A stretch of 64,000 nt of DNA from Pneumocystis sp. 'macacae' (lineage: Eukaryota > Ascomycota > Pneumocystomycetes > Pneumocystales > Pneumocystaceae). The stretch lies in assembly GCA_018127085.1 (NCBI GenBank), contig CM030720.1:558001-622000 (forward strand). Direction: 5' to 3'. Positions within the stretch are counted from its first letter, which is position 1; every line of letters starts with the position of its first letter. This document shows, piece after piece, positions 38,532 to 51,600 of the stretch. The translations under genes were made by a program, and so were the position numbers. The notes below the pieces were generated by a model. It worked only from the letters and a program-made list of their open reading frames with translations. It ran no database searches and was not told the DNA's origin.

Positions 38532-40178
38532 ATGAAAGATAAAAACCAAAATGATTTATTAAGACCTCCAGTTAAACGGTCTATGGATGTTTTAGATAAG
38601 AATTTTTTCAAAAAATCTATTCTTTTAAGTGCAGCTATTGTGCCTTTAAGTTTAATTGCATCTTTTCGCAAAATATGTTCAGCGTATTTTTGTCTTTATT
38701 TGCTATACCATCTTAATATTTAAAGAGATATTTTAAAAAATAATGTTTCCATTATTCCTATGGATTCTTTGTTTAAAAAAATCCTTTTAAAACCTAAAAT
38801 TTCTCCATATGGTATGTTTAATTTTTTTTTACTTAAATATTAAGAACTTTGAACTTAGATATATCAAGATTAACGAAAAAATCTTTAGAATTTATAGAAA
38901 AACACAAAATCTCTATTATTCCATATGTTTTGGAACTAAATTACGATTTTTGGAATTCAAGTAAGATAAGATTTTCAATAATATAATTAATATATTTTAT
39001 AAAAAGATGATATCTTAAGTTCAATTCTCCCTGAAAATCTTCTAAGCGATATTCCTTGTAGTTTTACGCAAGTAGGACATATTGGTAGGATAATAATTAG
39101 ATAAAATATTACTAAAAAATAAAGCACATATGAATATTTGTGAAGACTATCTTCCATATAAAAAAATAATAGGTGAAGTTATCCTTAGCAAAAATAAAGG
39201 CATACGAACAGTTGTAAACAAAGTAGATATAATCGATACTGCTTTTCGAAATTTTAAAATGGAAGTGTTGGCAGGTGAAAATGATTTTTTTGTTGAACAT
39301 AATGAATCGGATTGCCATTTTAAGTTTGATTTTTCAAAAGTATACTGGAACTCAAGGCTTAGTAATGAACACTATCGATTGGTTCAACTATTTCAAAAAG
39401 GAGATGCAATTTGCGATGTATTTGCTGGAGTAGGGCCATTTTCTATTCCTGCAGGAAAAAAAGGTGTTATTGTTTTCTCAAACGATTTGAATCCAGATAG
39501 TTATAAAAGCATGAAAGAAAATATATCTCTAAATAAGGTTTATATAAATTTTAAAAACTATTTTACTAAATTGTAAGGTTGACTTATTTGTAAAAGCATA
39601 TTGTAAAGATGGGCGCCAATTTATCCGAGATTCAGTTCATGAATTAATAGAATTCTCAAAACAAAAGACTATTAATTTTTCCAATGGAAAAAATTCTAAA
39701 TCTCAAAAATTTCCCAAATTTGAAAACATTTTAATACCCCAAGTATTTAAACATTTTATTATGAATTTACCTGAAAGATCTATTGATTTCTTAGGTATTT
39801 TAAAAACATTTTTACATTGTCTTACTAATTTAATAGATGCTTTTAAAGGAATTTATTCTGGATATAAACATTTGTTTCTTTCTACTGAAAATTCACTTCC
39901 TATTATTCATGTCTATTGTTTTTCAAAACTATATCCCCCTAACGACTTAATTCCAGTATGTTATTGCTGTTCTTTATATAAAAAATACTTATTTTTCAGA
40001 GATTAAGTGCATCCCTTGGAATACAATTACTTAGGAATAATGTGAACATTCATTACATTAGAAAAGTTTCCCCTAAAAAAGTAATAATTATATTCATTTT
40101 TGTAAAATAACATATATTTAGTCGATGTATTGTTGCTCATTTAAATTCCCTGAAGAAGTTGCATTTAAGTCTATTTGA
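38532..40178 (+). CDS. TRM5: tRNA (guanine-37-N1)-methyltransferase Trm5
   Basis: SAM-dependent enzyme making m1G37, acting in cytosol and mitochondria. The start MKDKNQNDLLRPPVKRSMDV matches the Trm5 opening LxPPxxxxMxxLD. Then come FTQVGHIAHMNICEDYLPYK and KIIGEVILSKNKGIRTVVNK, the D2 region NSRLSNEHYRLVQLFQKGD, SAM motif I ICDVFAGVGPFSIPAGKKG and FSNDLNPDSY. The catalytic-loop region is NLPERSIDFL. The last exon, after an intron near 40080-40122, reads SMYCCSFKFPEEVAFKSI, matching the Trm5 end. About seven exons, several very short; middle junctions are approximate. Confidence 0.92.
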
Positions 40179-40737
40179 AAATATTTCCTTTATGTTCTTG
40201 TATATCTTATAAATTCTTTATTTTTGATTAAGTTGTTTAGATTATTCTGATTTCTAGTGACAACTTAAAAATAAGGTTTTTTCATTTATTTTACTAGGTT
40301 ATCAGTAAATTAATTTTATATAGAATATTAGGCATAATAAATTAATAGAACTTAGCTGTTTTTATTGATTCTAATATTATTTTTTAGACTTTTTACAAAT
40401 TCTAGTATAACTAATAAAACATATTTTTTAATTTAATTTTCGCGGATTATCATATTATATAATTAGAACATATTAATTAACTGGTTTTCGTTTTTGAAAC
40501 TAACTTATGTTCAATTCCTATTTAAAACCAATTTTTTAATTTATTTTTATAAATTATAAAAACCCATACTCTTATTAACATAATCCATTAATAAGATCAT
40601 AATGTTTTTCATTCCTCCTATGCAAAATAATGCTGCTTTTTTCATAAATAATATTAATTCTATTGTGAATAATACTGATTATATTATCAATAATACTAGT
40701 CTTGTTATAGATAGTATTGACATTACCAAAAACATAA
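40179..40737. other. AT-rich intergenic DNA with a 9-base-pair hairpin
   Basis: TTAAGTTGT (40228-40236) and ACAACTTAA (40260-40268) form a stem around a 23-base loop, 50 bases after the TRM5 stop, possibly in its 3' UTR. From 40625 to 40735 irregular AATAATACT-like words recur. No gene is seen. Confidence 0.5.
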
Positions 40738-41271
40738 CTATTCATTAAGTTTCTTCGAAAAAGTATCTGTTTTTAAGAATTCACCTATACTTCTCTGACT
40801 TTTTTGAATTGTCATTATCTCTAATTTCGAATTTAACTTTACGTTATCACTACTAACGAATCGACCACTTGGACCGCGTGGTCGACGCACTGCATGTCTA
40901 TGCCGACTTTCATGCAAATATGGTTTACTTAAAAGCTCCTCAAGAGCCCCTTGAAAATGTTTTTTTGCCTGTCGGCGTTTCAAAATACGATGATATTGCT
41001 TTGCATTGACAGGAAACGGCATTGAACAGTTTGAAGAATCTACTTTCAACTTTAATAATTCATTCTGCCATCTTTCATGTGAATCTATAGCATATATTGG
41101 TTTTTTTTGAGACATAAACTCTGTGTATTGACTATCCTTTATATTGGATTGTGGAGGAACCATATAAACATTAGAAAACCCTAAAATAGAGTCAGTTTTG
41201 CACTGATTCTGTTCATCATCATCTTTATGTCCTCTATCTTTATATTGATAATTATTTATCTCTATATCCAT
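40738..41271 (-). CDS. HAP2: CCAAT-binding factor subunit Hap2 (NF-YA)
   Basis: Single exon, 177 residues. The conserved core near residues 85-140 has the Hap3/Hap5-binding helix [19 protein letters not shown]. After a 12-residue linker comes the DNA-binding part [19 protein letters not shown], then SGRF. All His and Arg positions that touch CCAAT are present. The flanks are polar with no clear Gln-rich activation domain, consistent with a yeast-like Hap2 whose activation function is supplied by Hap4. The short basic protein should be nuclear. Confidence 0.93.
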   Translation of the reverse strand: MDIEINNYQYKDRGHKDDDEQNQCKTDSILGFSNVYMVPPQSNIKDSQYTEFMSQKKPIYAIDSHERWQNELLKLKVDSSNCSMPFPVNAKQYHRILKRRQAKKHFQGALEELLSKPYLHESRHRHAVRRPRGPSGRFVSSDNVKLNSKLEIMTIQKSQRSIGEFLKTDTFSKKLNE

Positions 41272-41784
41272 TTTCTGCTCAGTTTATCGGTGATTGAAAT
41301 GTCAAAAGATACACGTTGAAATATAACGATAATATATATAATATGAATATATAAGAAACATATTTTTTAATTTTTAATAATCCAAATACCAAAAATGCAA
41401 CCTATATTTATTTGAAAAACCTTTTTTTAATAATGATCAGAAAATAGATATACCAATACCGAATAATATATAATTTTAAAATAATGTTAGATAATATAAA
41501 AATAATACACGTATTAAACATAGAGAGCTTCTAGGTTCTGAAGAACAATTTTGTTATATATTTTTCTTAAAGATTGATAAATACTAAAAATTAGTAAACA
41601 CCGATAAACAATATTCTAAATCTTAATTCAATAAAAACTTAATTATATCTACAATATGTAAGTTTCTTAACGAAATTAATTCTTGAAGCTTGATTTTATC
41701 TACATTGCATATGGATAATTCATAAAAGCTGCATCAGACGAGATCATAATATAGATTTTAAAAATTCCTTTCAATTTTCTAAAT
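41272..41784. other. AT-rich intergenic DNA
   Basis: Nothing supported. It contains short A/T runs and no open frame of note. Confidence 0.65.
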
Positions 41785-42118
41785 TTATTTTATAATGTAT
41801 GATACGTTTTCTTTATTTTCTGATGCTGCATGTCTTGCATAAAGTTCTCGTAAAGTCATATTCCGCATGGCTCTTGGAACACGATTAAGACGCATCTCTC
41901 CACATAAAAGAACAGTATTTTGAAGCAACAAAGAATAGGACTCAATTTTCTGTAGTCTTTGATTCACTAAGGAGAATATCATAAGCTTCTATGTATTTTT
42001 AACCATGTTCTATTAACTCACATTCTAAATCTAAATTTTTTAATAATTCTTCTTTTTTTAAACGTTTTTTTAAGAAACTTTCAGAAATATATGTATCTTC
42101 ATGTTTTTTATAGTTCAT
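41785..42118 (-). CDS. NBL1: Borealin-like Nbl1, chromosomal passenger complex subunit
   Basis: Small helical protein of about 90 residues bridging Survivin/Bir1 and INCENP. It starts at 42118: MNYKKHEDTYISESFLKKRL, then KKEELLKNLDLE. An intron of about 55 bases with a TTAG end leads to LNQRLQKIESYSLLLQNTVL and to EMRLNRVPRAMRNMTLREL. That last stretch is the Borealin N-domain signature (RxPkxxRxMxLxdl). The tail is YARHAASENKENVSYIIK, and its ENKEN could act as a short KEN-type degron. Only the N-terminal borealin domain exists, as in yeast Nbl1. Confidence 0.82.
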
Positions 42119-42266
42119 TATTTTCTACAAATATAATATTTTCCTTTTTTAATATGTTTTTTAATTATTAATTATATATGTTATTTTTGAGTGAAGATCG
42201 AGACGTCTCCTCTACTTAATATACAAATATACAAATATACGAATATTAGAAAAAAAAATAAAAATT

Positions 42267-43313
42267 ATGACATTAGAAGCGACCATGATTGTGTAATTAT
42301 TGAATTTTCATAATATTAAATTTTTATAATTATTAAATTTTAGTATGGATAATAGTGAATTTGCACGGAATGGAGATTATTTGCCTACTCGACTTGGTTC
42401 TCAAAAAGACGCAATAAATCTGATTTTTTCCTCTAAAATGAGAGCACATCCAGAGAATCTAATAGGACTTATGTCCATGGGAGGAAAAGGGTATAAAATT
42501 TACTTTTTTGTTTCAAAATAACGGGATTTTAAGTCCGGAGATTTTGGTTACATTAACACAAGATTATGGCAAATTTCTTGCCGCTATGCATGAATCAAAA
42601 GTTGGAGGAAATTGCCACATTTACACTGGAATTAAAGTCGCCCATGTATGTATTTTCTGCTCTTTAGATGTTTTTTTTTATGTATATTAGCTTGCACTTA
42701 AACATCGACCTGAAAAACGGCAAAAACAAAGAATTATCGTCTTTATTGGATCACCTATTCTTGAAGATGAAAAAGCACTGGTTGCATTGGCGAGGAAGAT
42801 GAAAAAAAATAATGTAGCAGTTGATTTTATTAATTTTGGTGAAATATACGAAGAAAATACTTCTAAACTCACTGCATTCATTGAAGCTATTAATAATGAT
42901 GACAATTCGTCTGTCATATTCATTTTTTTACACTTTTAATATATTCAGGCATCTCACAACAATCCTTCCTGGTCCTTATTCATTGTCTGATCAACTTTTA
43001 CATTCTCCTGTAATTACGAACGATCGAACCTCAATTCATGGTGTTTCAAATACTCAAGGATTTTCTGGCGAGAACTTTGATTTTGGAGTAGATCCAAATC
43101 TCGATCCCGAACTTGCACTTGCTCTCCAAATGTCTCTTCAGGAAGAACAAGCTCGTCAAGAAGTCATTTTTTTTATCTCTAATTATTTTTACTAAAATAA
43201 TTCAGGCGCAAGAAGGAAAATCGCGTAAAAATGATGCAAATGATTCTGATAATTATTCTCAAGATCAGAAATATGAAAATACAGAAACAGAGAAAATGGA
43301 TATTGAAAAATAG
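42267..43313 (+). CDS. RPN10: 26S proteasome ubiquitin receptor Rpn10
   Basis: VWA domain plus UIM. Exon 1 (MTLEATMIV, 42267-42292) splices to MDNSEFARNGDYLPTR. Next come LIGLMSMGGKGPEILVTLTQ, HIYTGIKVAH and QRIIVFIGSPILEDEKALVA, then VDFINFGEIYEEN, completing the VWA fold. The single UIM is DPELALALQMSLQEEQARQE near residue 230. A charged tail follows (TETEKMDIEK). Seven or so exons with introns of about 40-55 bases. The 43314-43612 gap to the next gene is AT-rich apart from a TGACAC..GTGTCA inverted pair at 43473-43514. Confidence 0.93.
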
Positions 43314-43612
43314 TATTATTTTGATACGATTTCCTAGTATATGAAAATATTGACATATTCTTTTCTCCTCTTCGTAATAATCAATATTAATACACATTCT
43401 TTATGCTTCTATATTTCCGTTTGTTTTTATTTACTTGTACTTTATATTGCTTTATTAACTTCTCATAAATTTTGACACTTCCCCATCAGACCTTTTCTCG
43501 AATCGGACGTGTCAGATTTGTCTGGAAATTAAAAATTAAATGGAGCTTAAAAAAAAGGTAAACAATACTAAATATCATTTAATACGATCTGAAATCACTA
43601 CAATTAGCGATT

Positions 43613-45980
43613 ATGTCTTTTGAACGGACAAATTCAATAGAATATCAAGAACGTTCTATGTGGAGTTTATTTCAAAGAAAACATGGAAAACGAAGGGAAA
43701 TATCCCCCCAAAACAACATTTCTTCAATTAAATGTATTGTCGATGGTACTAATCCACCAAATCCTGCAATCCGCCCTCTTTTAGTACGTCCACAAGCTCG
43801 TGATGAATCTGGTGTTATATCTAAAGAGAAGATAAAATGTAATGTAGAAGGAATGAATATAAACACGTCAAGATGCAATACACTTAGAAGTAATATGAAT
43901 AGCACATTTATTCTTAATGAGACTAAAGACGATGAATATATTAAGTGGAAGAATTTTATTTTTGCATATGCACAAGTATGTCTGGTTTACCCAAAAGAAT
44001 TGGGATCTTATAACAATCTTAGGATGCATATGATTTATCAAATCCTCCGTGTCCACCAACAAAACTTAGAATGCGTTACTTTGTTCCACCACGTCCATTT
44101 AATGAAACAGAGCGTGTTGCTGTATATTACGAGAATGTTTTTAAGAGTATAACAAATTGTAGGCTCTTCGACGTTATGATATTCTTCCAAAATATAATAA
44201 TAGTGCTCGAAGATCTCATTATTCATCAGTATCCAATTTGTCAAATTGTAAAAATGAAGATATAGAACGACTCCAAAGGCTTGTTGTTGCTGCACTTGAC
44301 TTTTTTTCAACATCTATTGCTTTAATATCACTGATAGACGAAAACAGATGCTATTTTAAATGTGAAGTCGGATTAAATATGTCTGATATTGACAGAGATA
44401 TTACATTTTGCACTCATACTTTGCTTAGCAGTGAGCCTGTTGTAATTCTTGATGCATCTAAAGATTGGAGATTTAAGGGTAAGATCTATTTCTTTTCTTT
44501 TTAGATTTTATTTTTTTAGGAAATCCACTTGTAATTGATCCACCTTATCTTCGTTTCTATGCAGGTGCTTCCATTATTACTCCGGTATTTATATTTTATA
44601 AATTTTTTATTTTATACTTATTTAAAACAAGGACGGATATCCTATAGGAACTATTTCCGTTATAGATTCCAATGCTAGACTATTTTTTAATCCTCAAGAT
44701 ATCCGTCGTCTTTCTCAATTTGCACGTATGGCTATGGATGAAATTGAGCATTTATCACATGTTGTTAAACACAAAAGTTCTCTTGAGGCTAATACTCAGG
44801 GATTTTCATTGAAGTCTTCTCCTGGCTTCTCAGATATTGATTCTGCTTCTACAATAAACGAATATCAAATAGCATTGAATGTCAAAGATAATATAGGTAA
44901 TTCAATCCAAAAATCTATTCCTGAATCCGTTTTTCAGGATATAGATACAACATCAGAAGTCAAGTTAAATCAAAATATTGGAAAAGATTATTCTTATCTT
45001 CAAGCAAGAAAAGTATGCGATTTTGAAAATTTCTCTACTTTTCCTATGAAAATGTTAGATTCAAAGATCGATGATAAACAACAAAGTAAAAATAATTCTA
45101 AATTTAGCCTCCAAAGTTCTCCATTGTCACAAATAAAATCCAATAAAGAACAAAAACCTGGATTACATTCTACTCTGGTATTTGATGGTAAAGCTAATTT
45201 TTCACAAAATTCTCTAAATACAATGAAAAACGGGGCATATGAAAATAATTATGTTGAATCTAAACATGTTTTATCAAATGTAGATAAAAAGGAAAATTTG
45301 CAAGTCTTAAAAAGTTTAGAGCTAACACCACCTTCTACTCCAGTTAATTCGAAAACTAATTTTATTAATCATGCAGATAAAAATAATTTATCAAAAGAAG
45401 ATTCTATGGTTAATTTACAGGCATGCTCTTTTACATCTCAACCATCTGTTTTTGCTACTCATGTTATAGCTTGTACTTTGGGACTTGACTTGGTTTATAT
45501 TGTTCAAATTTCACCCGACAATTCTGCATCTTTAGACTCCCAGAAAAACAAAAATACTCATAATTCAGTTTCTTTAGATATTGTAGCTAGTTGTGGTTTA
45601 CCATATCCTCCTCCTGTTTTAGACCCCGTATTACATCTACGTGCATTAAGATCAGAGAGTGGTCTTATTTATCGGAATCCGTTTCATTTAGATGAAGATT
45701 GTACTGATTATAGAATTGGCATTTTAGTGCCTTTATGGAGGAATGATATAAATGGATCTAGTACAGAAAATTCTATAAAAGATTTGTATGCTAAAAGTTG
45801 TTCTGGTGTTGTTCTAGCTGGTTTTTCTAAAAATGTATTTTTTTTATTAATAAAAGAAATTAATTAATTACTTTATAGGAACGTAAAGATAAAGGATTTT
45901 CTCCTAATGAAGTTCAATATCTTCGAAGATTTGGCGGTGTTTTAGAGAAAGTACTTAAATCATCAAATATTAAACAATAA
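43613..45980 (+). CDS. GAF-domain protein of unknown function
   Basis: About 700 residues. A polar N-terminus (MSFERTNSIEYQERSMWSLF) leads to DLSNPPCPPTKLRMRYFVPP and ERVAALRRYDILPK. A GAF domain of the type found in fungal sensor proteins follows: LQRLVVAALDFFSTSIALIS, LIDENRCYFKCEVGL, ITFCTHTLLSSEPVVILDAS, FYAGASIITPDGYPIGTISV. A long Ser-rich linker follows, then a second conserved block: VASCGLPYPPPVLDPVLHLR, RSESGLIYRNPF and IGILVPLWRND, perhaps another degenerate GAF. The donor at GTATAT (intron 41 bases) is preferred over a 26-base alternative because it restores ERVAALRRY. Ligand and partner are unknown. Confidence 0.75.
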
Positions 45981-46116
45981 AAACGATATTTTGCGTTAAC
46001 GTATAACATTTTTGAAAATAATAATTTTTTTTAATAATATTTTAGTTCATTGGTGCATGATTTTTTATTATATTTTTATAAATGAGTAAAATATATACAA
46101 TTCTTTTATAAATAAA

Positions 46117-48138
46117 TTATTTAAGCGTAATAAAACTAATACCCCGACGAGCTTTATTAGTAGCTAAAGCGAGTTTTTCATTATCATTATCGTCCCATCT
46201 ATTTTCGCATTCATCCCATTTTTTAGTCTTGAATTCCATGTTAAATGCACTTTTTTTAGAATTAAATTTCAACATTTCTCTTGGATCTCCTGTACCACTA
46301 TATACTAATAATATCGTGCACTTTGGTAAACTTGCATATAATTTATATATTCTTTCATCAAGATTTTTAAATGCATTATCTATCGATTCTATATTCTCTG
46401 TTACATTTTTCGACCATCCTAAACTATATTCTAATTCTCTAAATCTTGCCCATATAAAGTCATGAGAATTAATATTTTTTAAAATTCCTTCAAGAATTTC
46501 ATCATCTGACGAACATGAAACAAAAGTTTTCAAACCTCCGTACCATTGTCCTGGACCACCATAGTCTACAATAGCAAAATTTTTTGTCTCATCAACCCTT
46601 TCTAACTTTGAAAAAATAGACTCATTATCTATATTAAACATCCCAAACTCTGGACCGTTTTTTAATTTTAATTTAAGTAAATCTATACAAGTTAAAGCAT
46701 CCTCAATAGAGTCATGTCCCAAGGCGTTTTTTTGTATTTCTCTTTTTAGCCATTTATGAGCTAACCATTTTAGACCAGGTTTATAGGGAGGTCCCCTAGT
46801 ATGTTGAAAAATAAAAGACGTATCAATAATATAAGGATGAGCGAATTTTAAAGATCGAAAATCCCATTCAAGTGAATGACCAACAATAATAGTATTTTTG
46901 TCAATTATTTTCAACAACATTTCTTGAACATCTGTTATCTTTGTTGTTATATTAGATAGCTTTTCTTCTGTTATTCCAGAATATCTAAATATATTAAAAT
47001 ACTAATCTCAAAACCATTAATTAATTCTCACTGAGTTAAATAGTCAATGATTTGAGAGCCCGGCTTAACGAGTTCGTCATAAACAGTTTGACAATCCCAA
47101 TTAACAAGAGTTACTCTAGTTAATTCTGGTCCATTTTCCGTTTTACACATTTCACAATCTAAAGCTAATATTTTTTTTTTTTTAAAATCAGAGATATCCT
47201 TAGAATCCTTTGGAATATATGTCTCTTTCCAGTCACTAGGCAAAGGCTTTGAGTCAGGAAAAATGCTATGTAAAGGATAATTTCTTTCAACAAGTTCAGA
47301 ATAAGACATTAAATAATCTTCCGGCGACTTATTCTGAATTTTATTTTTCAATTTTTCGCTTTGGGCAATTTTCTCTGCATTTGATAAAGGGCATTGGAGA
47401 AATGAAGAAATTGGAGAATGTATCCTATATTTTTCTCCAGGTGTACGAGTAGGAATAACATGTGAAAAAATCTGTTTAAACGCTTGTAGCTTATCTGGAC
47501 AACATTGTTCTAATAGAACAGGTGAGTTTGTAAGGATTGGACCTGTATCAAGATTAAAAAGTGTAGGATCTAATCCAGGTATAAGTAGAACAATAATTTT
47601 TTTAATAGAAGATTTATTCTAAATAAATTATAAATATTTCACAACAAAATATAAACACTACCGTAGCAACAATCCATGATGGTGCTGACATATTTCCAAA
47701 AATCCATAAAACAACATCTCTTAAGTCCTTAATAAATAAGTCATTAGTTTTTATAAATAAAACAATATATACCCCAATCCCAACATATTTTTCTGGAAAT
47801 CTGTTTATTATTTTTATAGTAGGGTACTTTTTCTAGATGCATTTTACAAAATAATTATTATTTAATTTGTATGAATTACTTTTTCTGATCCTTTTTTTGT
47901 TCGTTTTCCATTTATCACATTTCTAAAATCCGTCTCTATATTATTATCGTCGTCTTTTAAGATACTAAAAGGGTTAGAATTCTTTATATTCTTAAAAATA
48001 GTTTGATTTTTGTCAAGATTCTTTAATTTATAATTTTTTCGCTTTCTTTTTTCTGATAATTTTTGATGCTTTTCTTAAATAAGAAACTTTTCTAAAAAAC
48101 TCATTAAAAAGTACCTCTATGACATCCTTTTTATCCAT
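46117..48138 (-). CDS. REX1: RNA exonuclease Rex1 (Rnh70), DEDDh family
   Basis: 3'-5' exonuclease trimming 5S rRNA, 5.8S rRNA and tRNA precursors; nuclear. It starts at 48138 with MDKKDVIE and a Lys-rich stretch. A conserved N-terminal part follows: NRFPEKYVGIG, LRDVVLWIFGNMSAPSWIVA and KIIVLLIPGLDP. The catalytic domain has ExoI ILALDCEMCKTENG, VKPGSQIIDYLTQ, YSGITEEKL, ExoII IIVGHSLEWDFRSLKFAHP and ExoIII GHDSIEDALTCIDLLKLKL, giving the D-E-D-H-D set. The C-terminus KARRGISFITLK is basic. About six exons. It shares a 521-base divergent gap with RIM15. Confidence 0.9.
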
Positions 48139-48659
48139 ATTACCCTCTGTTTTATTTATTTTTTATTTAAACATCCAAAAAAATTATTAACTTACTATTT
48201 ATAAATTCTTTAAAAATAATATAAATTTAAGTAATAGAGTTTTCATTTAAGAATTATTAAGAAGTTCGTATATAAATAAAAACTAATTTAAAATATTTAA
48301 TTTCAATTTTTTATTTTTTATCAATTTTAAAAATTGTTTTTTAGGTTTGACCGATGTCAAGACACAAAATTTTAAATATGAATATAGCAAATTAGAAGGT
48401 CTAAATGTTGAGTGTTTTTACACAAGCTTAAATGTCTTATTGGGGTGGTATAATAATTCTCATACTTGGTTAAAAATTTTCGAATTTGACTTAAAAACTT
48501 AAGATATTAAGAAAAAAAGATTTTAAAAAATATTTTCGAATATTAAAATTGAGGAATGATATTCAGGTTTTACTCGATAGCGCTCATTTCTAGCATTTTT
48601 TGTGTTTTATGAAAGGTTCTGAGTTTTTCGTTAAAGTTTTTTTTATGCTTTAAAAAGAA
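48139..48659. other. Divergent promoter region between REX1 and RIM15
   Basis: 521 bases, slightly less AT-rich than other gaps around 48345-48480 and 48545-48640. No open frame or RNA motif could be assigned. Confidence 0.5.
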
Positions 48660-51600
48660 ATGATGGAAGAATATGATCTTGAGCAAACAGTTAGAGAAAA
48701 CCAGCGTATCAATATACTTATAGAGCTTTCTCTCGATGGAAAACTTAAGTGGCTAAGCCCTTCATGGAAGGATATTGTTGGGTATATATTTTTTTATTAA
48801 AATATTTTGAATAGTTAAGATATCTAGGATTGATTCAAAGCAAGCTCTTGGAAGACCTATATCTGATTTTTTAGTCGGAGATGATAATGTATTTTCGCGT
48901 GCTATTAATGTACTGTTGGAGGACGATTCGCATATTTTCAGAATTTATTTTAATGTTGTTACCAATTTATCACCTATTGATGAAATTGAAAGGGATATTT
49001 CTTTTATTTCCAATAATGAAGAAACTGCATCTTTTAAAAATAAAAATGAAGTTTCCTCCCGTAAAAAATTAACAGGGGTTCTTGAAATGGAAGGCCATGG
49101 TATACTTATTCGTGATAGATTTACATCGAATGCTATACATGTAAGTTGTTTTATTAAATAAAATTATCTTTTTTATATTTATTTTAGACAATGTGGATAG
49201 CACGTCCTGTTATAGATATTGAATCTATAGTAGTAAATTTTGATGAAGGACTTATTAAAACCCTTGGATTTGGCTCTCATGTTTTGTCTCATTTTTTAGA
49301 AGCATTAGCAAATGGAAATCCCCAGAAAACAACATTACTTCCAGTTCTTTGTAGAATATGTGAACGCCAGATACAACCCTGGTTTTTTGAGAAACATACA
49401 GAATTGTGTACTGTACTTCATCGGACGGAATCTATTGTTCAAGAATGTCAGGATATTCTTCAAGATCATCGAAAAATTCTTGAGAATATTCTTAATCTTA
49501 TTAAAGAAAATAAGAATGATTCAAAAATTATTCTTGAATATAAAAATTATCCTATAAAATCTATACCAATAATCAATATTTTATCAAAAACTTCAGACTC
49601 CTTTTATTCACATGATACTTATATTTCACAAATACGTCTTTTAGAGATGCTTATAGATTACTGTGAAATTGCATTGAAAATAAATTTACCGGCAGTAAAA
49701 AATGAATTTGCAGATATTCCTATAGATGAAATTCGTGTTCAATCTCCAGAGTCTCAGAAACGCATATCATTGATATATAATTGGTGTCCTCCTAATGTTG
49801 AAGATATGGGTTTATATCATCTTTGTAAAGATACTAAAACATATATATCAGCCAAAGTTGATGCAGTATTACGTGTACAAAATATTATTCAGTATTCTGA
49901 AAGAATTCGTCAAGAACTTGACACTCAAGTTCAAAATATTATTGATGAGACTATACAGAAATTAGAAGAAGAAGTAATTTTGCCATCTGAAGAATCTGAA
50001 TGTGAAACCGAAATATCTTTTCGACAAAAATATTATAATACAACAGGCGATTTTCTAGAGTCTTTGAAATCTTCATCAATGGAAAGAGAAAACAATGCCT
50101 CATTATTAACTATTCCTAAAGAATCACCAACTTTAAGAAATTTCAATTTGCAAAAAAGTTCTGAATTAAATACTATTGATAATAAGAATTATCTAAGACT
50201 TTCAGTAGTAAAAAATTCACCACCTTTACTTACTTGTGATGACGTATCTTTACCGCTAGATCTTAAAAAAAAAAGTGGAATATATGGATCACCAAGACGT
50301 AAACCTTCTCCTGTCCGATATGTTTCATCTCATAGACAAATTTCGCCACATAGGAATATATCGCCATCAAGAAGAGTTTCTTCTCTTAGTTCATCACCAT
50401 TAAAATTTCACAGACATCATTCATCTATATGTGACTTAACTCCTATTACATCTCCATTATTGTCATGTTCAGATTTTTCTCCTTTATGTGATCAGGTTAC
50501 AAATTTTTATCAACGTTATTGTTCTTATACATCTGATATAACTAACCGAATACCGCCACTATCACCAAAAATTGCATCAATAACACCTACAGTCCGGACT
50601 ATTCCTTCAATTAAAGACTTTGAAATTATTAAACCAATTAGTAAAGGTGCATTTGGTAGTGTTTATTTGTCTAAAAAAAAAGCTACTGGTGATTATTATG
50701 CTATTAAAGTCCTTAAAAAAGCCGATATGATAGCTAAAAATCAAGTAGTGAACGTACGTGCAGAACGTGCAATTCTTATGGCTCAAGGGGAATCACCATT
50801 TATTGTTAAACTTTTTTTTACTTTTCAAAGCAAAGATTATCTCTATTTAGTTATGGAATACTTGAATGGTGGTGATTGTGCGGCTCTTATAAAAGCGTTA
50901 GGAAGTCTTTCGGAAGATTGGGCTAGGAAATATATTGCAGAAGTTGTTCTTGGATTAGAGTTTTTGCATAACAAGGGCATCGTTCATAGGTAACTAGCAA
51001 GTAAAGTAACTGTTTATTATAAATTTATGTTTTTTTAGAGATCTTAAACCCGATAACCTTCTTATTGATCAACGAGGCCATTTAAAATTAACTGATTTTG
51101 GTTTATCAAGAATAGGTTTAATAAGACGACAACATAATGTTAACGATATTTCTAATGAATCTATCCTTGAACCTTTTGCTCTTCATTTATCAAGTTCTTC
51201 TCGTTCTACATCTTGTGATTATGGAAATCAATCGTTTTTTTCTGCGAGTTTACTATCATTAGAATCTTCATTTCAAAATACAAATATATTAAGCTCTACA
51301 AATTTAAAAAAAAGCGATTCACATATTTCTGAAGACCATAGTGATTTCGGTTTAAAAACTGAAGGAGATATATATAATATATCTAATTCATTCACCAAGT
51401 TCAATTTAGAAGAACATAAAAAGAATTTTCTTGAAGAAGATACTACAAGTTTTATTAGTAGCACTTCGAGTAGTTTTGGAACGTCTAATTTTCATTCAAA
51501 TATTACTGTTCCTGTAACAGGTCTTGGAAATCAACATTTTTTAAGTCTTTTTAATCCAAATGATACAACAAGAAAGTTTGTTGGAACTCCAGATTATCTT

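Noticed and set aside
44112..44160. A 26-base intron in the GAF-domain gene
   Set aside because: A donor 15 bases upstream gives a 41-base intron and restores the family-like ERVAALRRY sequence.
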